In this document: positions 57,085-64,000 of the stretch, one piece after another
How positions within the stretch are numbered: position 1 is the stretch's first letter
How the letters are laid out: every line of letters starts with the position of its first letter
NCBI GenBank assembly: GCA_023614405.1
Contig: CM042686.1
Coordinates: 466,830,740-466,894,739 of the forward strand
Reading direction: 5' to 3'
Length of the DNA stretch: 64,000 nt
Source: Avena insularis
Taxonomy: Eukaryota > Streptophyta > Magnoliopsida > Poales > Poaceae
Program-made: the position numbers and the translations under genes
Notes under the pieces: generated by a model
Seen by the model: only the letters and a program-made list of their open reading frames with translations
Database searches by the model: none
What the model was told of the DNA's origin: nothing

Positions 57085-58842
57085 TCATTTAGGTTTAATG
57101 AGTGGAACACCCACTTCAAAGTAATTGGCTTGCAAATTAATTATATCATCATCATCACTAGGCTTGGCTTTCATCTTTCTAGGGAAGTATACTATAAAAG
57201 GATATCTAAATGGTAGTCCTATTCTCGCATTCCCTTCATGTAAATTGATTAATGCTTTAATGGTTCTTAGGAAGGGCCTACCTAGAATTATAGGTGATAT
57301 GGGATCTTCAGGCGTGTCCCTAATAACAAGATCAATAAGAGCTGGTGATGGCTGTAAAATATAGCCATCTACATCCACATTTAAACTGGATATTATTCAT
57401 ATTTTTGATGAAATATCTCTCTAAACCCTGCCACTAATGCCTAATGATCAAAGGCGTATGCAATCCTTTCTTTCTATTTTTCCCTGCATAGATAATGACG
57501 TTTGATGATAGGAATCACAACATTAAAGTCAAAGATACGAGATTTCCAACAACCCAAAGAAACCAGGGGTCGTGGAGTGGAGACAGAAGCTTTAACGACC
57601 AACTATATGGCAGGAATAAAATTCCGGCCGTATAGTTCCAGCCATATAGTTGCCATCGACACTACTAGGTCAAACAAAACAACTTTCATGAAGGGACATC
57701 TATATAAAGAGGCTTCGGGCGACGAGAAACAAGCGCCTCCCAGAACCCCAGAAACCTGCATCCACAACACCGAAGAGCCGCTGGAGAAATAGACTTAGAT
57801 CTAATCTCCAAACCCTTCTCCACCACCATAGACATATTCCACCACTGTAATAGTAGATCTCATCTTAGATTGGCGACATTGTAAGACTATTTGCTATCAA
57901 TCTCATGATTTCCATTGCAATATTTATGATTGTTGATTTCATCTCTATGTGTGAGTAATTATCTTTGGGCTAAGGGCTTCGGCCTAGCCATGTAGCTTTT
58001 GTGCATGTTATTTATCATAGATGGGATAATGTATTAGTTTGTATGACATGCTGATTATTGTATCTTCTCTTGCCTCACTCTAAGAACTTGTCAGGTACCC
58101 AAGATCCTGAGGATTGAGCCAGGTATAGGGAGTATGAGTAATGACTAATCTGCAGGTTGGGAACCCTAGTGACAGAAGGGGTAGTACGGTTGTATGTGAG
58201 GGATTTACTTGGGATTAACGGTGACATAACTATGCATATCATTAGTTCTTTTTCTTCCATGGATGAGACTAGTAGGATATTTCTATAAGCGGTTGCGGAG
58301 GCAATAGCAATTATGGATGCACTGCTCACATATAAAACAATTACATGCATACTTTATTATTATATTTTATTCCCATCAGATGTTTTGCACAGCTACAGGT
58401 GAAACCGAAAGTCCTAGGCCCTCTCTCTCCATCATCGACAACAACAAAAGACAACAAACTCTTGGCCCGGTAAAACACAAAAGGAATTCTAAAGCTCCTG
58501 AAGGTCCGTTAAAGTAACTTCACTATGCTTTCTGCTTTCCGAGGATTCGATAACCTAGGTCTACTAGGGAAAAACAGCTATACTACAACCGTAATCCGGA
58601 TCGAAGGTATCAGCTGGACTACCATTAATTTTAGCAACTACATTTTCTTTTATCCCAACATCTTGTTTATAAGTTGAATCCGCTAGATGGAGTCTCAATT
58701 CAGTAGTTGCAAATGGCCCCAGGTTTAACTTGTCAAATATGCTTTTCAAAATCGTTGACACGCTTACACCAAGATCACAAAGTGCAGATATCTCATTGAA
58801 CCCAATCTTAATTTTAATAGTGGGATCAAATATATATATCAT
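57085..58842 (-). pseudogene. Aspartic protease of element F, split by a solo LTR
   Basis: Upstream half at 58842-58613: NEISALCDLGVSVSTILKSI carries the active-site Asp in the D-L-G form seen in element C, followed by TTELRLHLADSTYKQDVGIK. Downstream half at 57345-57085: LIDLVIRDTPEDPISPIILG with the ILGRPFLRTIKALIN end motif, then GLPFRYPFIVYFPRKMKAK. The halves join in frame at the GCTGG duplication, so the solo LTR arrived when this frame was still open or only lightly damaged. Open frames that run into the LTR from both sides are artefacts of the insertion. Confidence 0.88.
57346..58612 (+). mobile_element. Solo LTR of F's family inserted in F's protease
   Basis: 1267 bp with TG...CA ends (TGATGGCTGTAAAATATAGC to GGATCGAAGGTATCA). 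GCTGG at 57341-57345 and 58613-58617 is the target-site duplication. TATA box ATCTATATAAAGAGG at about 57699. Same family as F's LTR (52014-53297), but on the opposite strand and clearly diverged from it. It lacks any internal sequence, so it arose by recombination between the two LTRs of an inserted element. The small ORF 57502-57792 within it is incidental. Confidence 0.9.
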
Positions 58843-60180
58843 CTAGCTTAGCAGAAAGCTTATCAGCTAGTCTCTTCTACTCCATCTCTAAATCTCGAAC
58901 TTTAGATGCTACTTGTTGAATAAATTGTTGGTACAAAGCATCATTACCTTGTTCTATACCAGGATTCTTCACGGCAATCATCTTTAGTAGATCTTCCATA
59001 GTATATTCAGGTGTTGGCGCGTTGCTATAATCCAGCTCTTTGGAGTTTTTTCATTTGTTACCACCCTCGTCATCTTGAGGTCTTCTACTGGATTTGGCTC
59101 GGGCTTCCTAGCAAACTTTGCTAGTATGAGAGCTTGGATCTCGACTACCTTACCTAGTTGAGCCTCCACGGTCTTTGTCCTTTCCTCTAGAGCCTACACA
59201 TCATTTCTAATTGCAATGATTTGGTTAGATAATTTTCATATACTACTTTCATGGTTCTACGTGATTTTAATAAGCATATTATTTTGCTCCATTTTGGCTT
59301 TCATAAAAGTTCTTATAGTTTGGTCAAATGAGAGATTGCCATGATTTGCTCTGTTATGATTATCATAATTATTGTAAGGAGCTCCTGTAGGATTAGAGTA
59401 ATGTTGTTGCACATTAGAAGCAAAATTTTGGTTCTTCCATGCAGGATTATAAGGAGTACGAGCTATAAAATTAACATTATTAATATCGATAGTGATAGTA
59501 TTAACTTGGGTATCTTCCTTACCCTTTACTATGTTGAGTAACTCGTCTACCTTAGATGTAACCTCTTCATTGTTTACCTTGGTGATTGAACTCACTCTTT
59601 TCGAGGTTCTTTCTACATGCCATTGGGCATGGTTGTTTTGCATATCATCAAGTAATTTCTTTGCAACACTCACTTGCTTTTATATGATTGTTCCTCCTGC
59701 TGCAGTATCTAGCATATACTTAGATATTGGGTTAAGGCCATTATAAAATAAATGTAATATAAGTCATTCTTCCATCCCATGACTAGGACAGTTCATTACG
59801 ACTTCTTTCATCCTTTCCCATGCAAGCGCTAGTGGCTCGTGATCTTCTTGTCTAAAGCTTGTAATGTTGGATCTTAGTTGCATTGTTTTAGCTGGGGGAA
59901 ACAATTTAGTCATAAACATATTAGTGCATTCCTCCCAAGATTTAATAGTGCCCTTAGGTAGAGCTAGCAACCAGTCCTTAGCCTTTCCTCTAAGAGAGAA
60001 AGGAAACAATCTTAATTTAACAGCATTTGGATCTACATCCTTAATACGCATTATGTCGCAAATTTCAGCAAAAGTATTTAAGTGCAAACCTGAATCCTCA
60101 GAAGATGAGCCTCCAAATTGGTTTTGCTGAACCAAACTTAAAAGGTTAGGCTTAATTTCATATGCTTCAACGTCAACAGC
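58843..60180 (-). pseudogene. gag of element F
   Basis: The Retrotrans_gag core at 60135-59764 reads LRLFPFSLRGKAKDWLLALP, IKSWEECTNMFMTKLFPPAK and PLALAWERMKEVVMNCPSHG. It then continues in the same frame through several stops: LHLFYNGLNPISKYMLDTAA (about 59755), SVAKKLLDDMQNNHAQWHVE (from 59673), a Thr/Asn-rich stretch, and TFMKAKMEQNNMLIKIT to 59257. 59169-58984 gives VEAQLGKVVEIQALILAKFA. Homologous to element C's gag by the FSLxGxAKxW and FYNGL blocks. It stops at 59764, about 59687, 59257 and 58984, with more before the protease. Confidence 0.85.
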
Positions 60181-60412
60181 GAGCTAAGTAATAGGTGCAC
60201 GAATAAAATCATCAGTGGGAGTAGTATACTCCCCCTCTTTTGAGGCACGACTCTTATATTTTTGGTATTTCTAAGTAATGGAAACAAATAATAAGTAACT
60301 AACTTTTTTAGGTTTTCAATTAGAAATTAAACTAATAACAAGAAATAAACTACAAACAAATAATAAACTAAAAAACAAGGTCTCTAGTGACGTCATCAGG
60401 ATAGCAAAATTG

Positions 60413-60432
60413 CTTCCCCAGCAACGACGCCA
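60413..60432 (-). promoter_or_regulatory. Primer-binding site of element F
   Basis: On the minus strand: TGGCGTCGTTGCTGGGGAAG, a tRNA-Asp-type site (compare C's TGGCGCCGTTGCCGGGGAG). It marks the upstream end of F's interior; an LTR should begin within about ten bases, at 60442, but none is recognisable there. Confidence 0.85.
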
Positions 60433-60441
60433 AAAAAGGGT

Positions 60442-61962
60442 TGATATCAAATATAAAGTGATCGTTAATTAATCACATTGTAATCATGGGCCATTTGGAA
60501 GTACCAAACCAAAATCAACCTAAAGTAGGGCCTCATATTTGCATTGGACGCAAAATAATTACAGGGATGGTGTTAGTGAGCCAAGTAGAATGCACAAATT
60601 ATTTATTTGTATATATCACAAGACTCACTAATACCACCCCTGATATTGCATCCTCACATCGTAATCATCGGCCATACGGAAGTACCAAACCAAAATCAAC
60701 CTAAAAGTAGGGTCTTATATTTGTATTGGACGCAAAATAATTACAGGAATGGTGTTAGCAAGCTAAGTAGGATACACAAATTATTTATTTGTACATATCA
60801 CAAGGCTCACTAACACCACTCCCAATATTATATCCTCATATTGTAATCATCGGCCATATGGAAGTACCAAACCAAAATCAACTAAAATTAGGACCTCATA
60901 TTTGCATTGGATGCAAAATAATTATAAGGATGGCGTAAGTGAGTCAAGTAGGATGCATAAATTATTTATTTGTGCATATCATAAGGCTCACTCACGCCAT
61001 CCCCGACATTGCATCCTCACATTGTAATCATCTGTCATATGGAAGTACAAAACCAAAATCAACTAAAAGTAGGGCCTCATATTTTCATTAGACGTAAAAT
61101 AATTACAGGGATAACGTAAGTGAGCCAAGTAGGATGCATAAATTATTTATTTGTGCATATCACAAGACTCACTAACACCACCACCGATATTGCATCCTCA
61201 CATTAGCCTAAAATCACCTATTTTCTATATTACACAAGAATTATCTAGGTTTTCTACCCCTAAAATCATGTACATTTGCTACTATATACTAAATCTATAC
61301 TAAATCTACACTAAACCATTTAAAATCATCTACACTAAACCATCTACTCTAAAGCAAATAAAAAAAGGGGGAGAGAGAGGCTCACCGGCGGTGGACAGGG
61401 ACGAGGCGGCGACGTGCAGGCGGGAGGAGCAGGTCTGAGGTGGCGGAGGCCGGATCACGGCGTGGCGACGGGAAGAGGCGGTGGTGGAGGCGGATCAGGT
61501 GGAGGCGGGGCGGCGATCGATGTGGTGGAAGGCGGTGGCGGATCGCGGCGGCGGCGTGATTGGGAAGAGGGGACGAGGGAGGGGAGGAGGGAGGGAGTGA
61601 GCGAACGGGAGGAAGATGCGGGTCGGGGCGACACGGCGGGGAATTTTTCGAGTCTATTGATAGAATAGTATCGGTGTTTCGTTCCTACCGACGCCACTAG
61701 AAATGTAGACATTGATGATGTTTACAAATTACGAACGCCACCTCTAAATCCGGCCCGGTTCCACCTGTGGGTCCGCTTTAGTACTAGCGTCCGCAGTACA
61801 TTGAACGCCACCGCTAAGATTTAGTAGTGGCATTCGGTATATTCGAGACGCCACTACTACGTTGACTATTAGCAACGGCGTGTTATTTCCGGTGCACGCC
61901 ACTGGAAAAATGACCACTATAAAGATTTTCCTACTAGTGGCGATCAACATTTTGTATTAGTG
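60442..61962. mobile_element. Fragment of a CACTA-type DNA transposon, right end present
   Basis: The right end reads ...TCCTACTAGTGGCGATC and CATTTTGTATTAGTG (61948-61962). On the minus strand this is CACTAATACAAAATG followed by CACTAGTAGGAAAATC, the CACTA terminal style. AAG at 61963-61965 is a possible 3-bp duplication, but no left terminus was found. Subterminal sequence 61650-61940 is full of ACGCCAC and related short motifs on both strands, as is usual for CACTA ends. A GC-rich purine-biased block (61380-61640, GGCGG/GGAGG) and an AT-rich tandem array (60480-61200) make up the rest. No transposase is seen. Confidence 0.6.
60480..61200 (+). repeat. Four 180-183-bp tandem repeats with inner inverted repeats
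   Basis: Units begin at about 60483, 60663, 60846 and 61026 with TAATCATCGGCCATATGGAAG or a variant, then CAAACCAAAATCAAC, GGGCCTCATATTTGCATTGG and ACGCAAAATAATTACAGGGAT. Each unit holds GGTGTTAGTGAGCC about 50 bases before the complementary GGCTCACTAACACC (third unit GGCGTAAGTGAG / CTCACTCACGCC), so the arms change together and could form a hairpin. Confidence 0.88.
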
Positions 61963-61965
61963 AAG

Positions 61966-64000
61966 CCTATTTTCAATCTACTTTTTCTAGTTTATTCGAT
62001 CTTTGTTTGTGTACATATGTGTGTAAACCTGTTTGTGGCGCTAGCCCGGTGTAATATGCAGCGTGCTGTATGTCAAAAACCAGCGCTAAAAAAGATTGAG
62101 CCGAATAAAAAAGGATCATAATACGGTAGGGCGCAAATTTGCAGCGCTTGTTGGAGATGTCCTTAGTGATCAAGTATACCAGTTTATAATTAGGGGTTCT
62201 CCGTCCAAAATCCATCAGCTGCGAGGGTTAAAACTCGGCGTCTTGGAGCGATAACTTAAACCGTGATTAACCGGTTTTGCGCGTGCGCTCGACAGTTGAC
62301 ACAGCCACCTGAACAACTACATTTCTGAACCTGAAATTTTCAGTCGGGATAATGATAACAAGGTCATTTGCAGTTGTTGGTATTCCTGCTCACTCTCATC
62401 TCTGTATTCCTCCTAGTGGCCAGTGCACGCTCACAACACCTACTGCAGAAGATAAAAGTGTCGTCAGTAGCAACCCAGGCGGCGCTTAAAAGAATGCTAT
62501 GATGCGAAAACGAAGTGTACCTACACATTCATGCTCCACTCGGCCTTTTCTTGGCGTTATGTTTCGGTGCATGCGCTGTTGCTGAAGTTGTTGCTAAAGT
62601 TGTTGCATCAGGCCAGGTAAGATTGACATCATCACCAATTCTCTCGCCACATATGTTGGTCCGTCTGTTTTCCGTGTTCGTCAGTTCAGGTGATGGTCAT
62701 GAAGCTGGATCAGAGAATGATCATGTACAGCATTGCCTGACAGAGAAGAAACACCGCGCGCGCCTGAAGAAACACACATGGCATATGTGCGTTCTGCAGT
62801 GGTAGTTCAGATAGATTATCTTGAGACAAGCACCATCGGCTCCAATGTAGCGACCAATGAGCTTGCATTGATGTCAAGATGGGATCAGAAAAAACACGGA
62901 GAAGAAACAAAAAAAAACAAGATACGAACTGTTCCACCCACCTCATCTTCCGTATGAGTAGCAAGTGGAAACTCGGGCTTAATTGCTGTATTTTCAGCAA
63001 AGCTCAACAAATAAGTAGGGCCATTAATTTTAAGGCAAGTGTGTGTCCAGAAGCTTCTGGTTTCAGGTGATACAGAAAGGTAAACAGAAACCAAATGTTA
63101 TATACATTATCCATGGCTTGTCAAAATCATGTAACTATTTGAGGAAGGCGATGATTCAGCGCTGCGCTGCAGCTTGCTTGAAATCCATGCAATGGTCAAG
63201 ACCCGAGAGGATACTGTGGAAGCATCATATGTGCATTTCATCATCGCCTAGCTACTTGCTTTAAAGGCTGGAAAACCAAAAGTACTTGATGTAAAAGCAT
63301 TGCCATTTACAGTCCAACATGCACTAGTGGACTTTCACGCTGCTTTGATAACTAAAGCAGAATCGTCTGAGTAAGTATATCCACAGGAACATCAGAGAAC
63401 AACGACATGCTGGACTTACACACTTTTTCTTAACAGAAGATCATGTTACAACTTACGAGTATGGTCATGATTTGACATGTAGTTGCCTCCGCTTTTGCAG
63501 CAGAAATTTACTGCTTATTTTACAGAATCACGGACCTTGGCCGACGCAGCCTTGATTTCACCTGAACTGTGAGCAGGTGCTGGGAAACAGGAGATGCCAA
63601 AGCCATCAACCATGAAAGGTTGACAGCATATACCAGGATACTGACGGATTAACGTCCATATTGTAGAAGGGAAGCTGTATGCAATAATCCACACATGCCA
63701 CTATAGAGAGCTAAAGCGACACCACGTCGTTCGTGTTTTTCGCATACTAGAAGTCTCTAAAATGATAGAGTGTGATGGAGGAAGAGTCTTACAATACTAA
63801 AAGCGCCTAAATTGGAAAAAACATAACAAAAAGGAAAGAAAAAGAGAAGGTATCAGGAAGAACACCTTTTGTTGGAAAAGAAAGGAATAACTCATAGCTT
63901 CCATCATTCAGTTCAACATCAGTTGTTGGTGCCCCTTTGCTTTAGGACGCCACTCTCCTGCCATTAATACACCCAGCAAGCATTGGTCAGAATAGACACA
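61966..64000. other. Unassigned sequence, no gene recognised
   Basis: Moderately AT-rich and without the dense repeats of the rest of the window. 62080-62165 contains words (CAGCGC, GCGCAAATTTGCAGCGC, TTGGAGATGTCC) reminiscent of small terminal-inverted-repeat elements in grasses, but no pair of ends with a duplication was found. The 96-codon frame at 62515-62805 starts with a hydrophobic stretch (GLFLALCFGACAVAEVVAKV) followed by a GTAAG donor-like site at about 62616. I do not recognise it. The sequence may be intergenic or an untranslated region of a gene to the right. Confidence 0.35.

Larger units (their letters stand above)
52014..60441 (-). mobile_element. Element F: Athila-like Gypsy element without RT or integrase, right LTR missing
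   Basis: Minus-strand element: PBS (60432-60413), gag (about 60180-58850), protease (58842-57085, split by a solo LTR), an ORF1-type gene (56047-54986), long non-coding DNA, a purine tract and the 3' LTR (53297-52014). No RT, RNase H or integrase was found between protease and ORF1 (57084-56048) or elsewhere, the same plan as element C. To the right of the PBS one would expect the 5' LTR, but the sequence from 60442 does not match 52014-53297 and instead belongs to a CACTA-like end. The TSD therefore cannot be checked. Confidence 0.82.

Noticed and set aside
61414..61668. GC-rich open frame with Gly/Arg repeats
   Set aside because: A low-complexity GGCGG/GGAGG block inside the CACTA fragment opens several frames by composition alone.
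62515..62805. Small host gene with an N-terminal signal-like helix
   Set aside because: The frame is short, crosses a likely splice donor, and shows no recognisable domain. Kept only as unassigned sequence.

Overview
This window is grass genomic DNA, almost certainly from a Triticeae genome (wheat, barley, rye or Aegilops type). The long terminal repeats (LTRs), the BARE/WIS/Angela-like Copia element and the Athila-like and Tat-like Gypsy elements are those that fill such genomes. No host gene, rRNA, tRNA or CRISPR array could be supported. Nearly every base up to about 62 kb belongs to a transposable element, and every element seen is damaged.

Layout. Element A (minus-strand Gypsy, Tat-like) spans 1-51282; its downstream LTR lies to the left of the window. 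It is split by two insertions. Element B (plus-strand Gypsy, 8118-40330) sits in A's gag between GGTGG target-site duplications (TSDs). Element C (plus-strand Athila-like, 15130-39123) sits in B just after pol, between TGTAT TSDs. Element D (minus-strand Tat-like, 22766-36978) sits in C between GTATC TSDs. This makes a four-level nest A>B>C>D with a readable 5-bp duplication at each junction. Element E (plus-strand Copia, 42143-50622, TSD GTGAT) is a separate insertion into the upstream part of A, inside one copy of a roughly 950-bp tandem duplication. To the right of A is a remnant of another Copia-type LTR (51283-52013). Then comes element F (minus-strand Athila-like, 52014 to about 60441), whose protease is split by a solo LTR (57346-58612, TSD GCTGG) of F's own LTR family in opposite orientation. 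F ends abruptly at its primer-binding site (PBS) against a CACTA-type transposon end (to about 61962) that carries 180-183-bp tandem repeats. 61966-64000 is non-repetitive-looking sequence with no gene I recognise.

How the parts work. A, B and D encode gag, aspartic protease, reverse transcriptase (RT), RNase H and integrase in Gypsy order. A and D also carry a multi-exon gene on the opposite strand between integrase and the downstream LTR, as known for Grande/RIRE2-like Tat elements. C and F have gag, protease and an Athila-type ORF1 but no RT or integrase, so they would have depended on enzymes from other elements. E has a Copia polyprotein (gag-protease-integrase-RT-RNase H) broken by a few lesions.

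No previously undescribed biological system is evident. The most interesting signals are: polypurine-tract-like decamers scattered on the antisense-gene side of A and D, a 59-bp minisatellite in an intron of D's antisense gene, the shared RT/integrase-less design of C and F, the same-family LTR insertion in F, the A duplication, and the truncated CACTA end with hairpin-bearing tandem repeats. All comparisons were made by eye; no alignment or database search was run.
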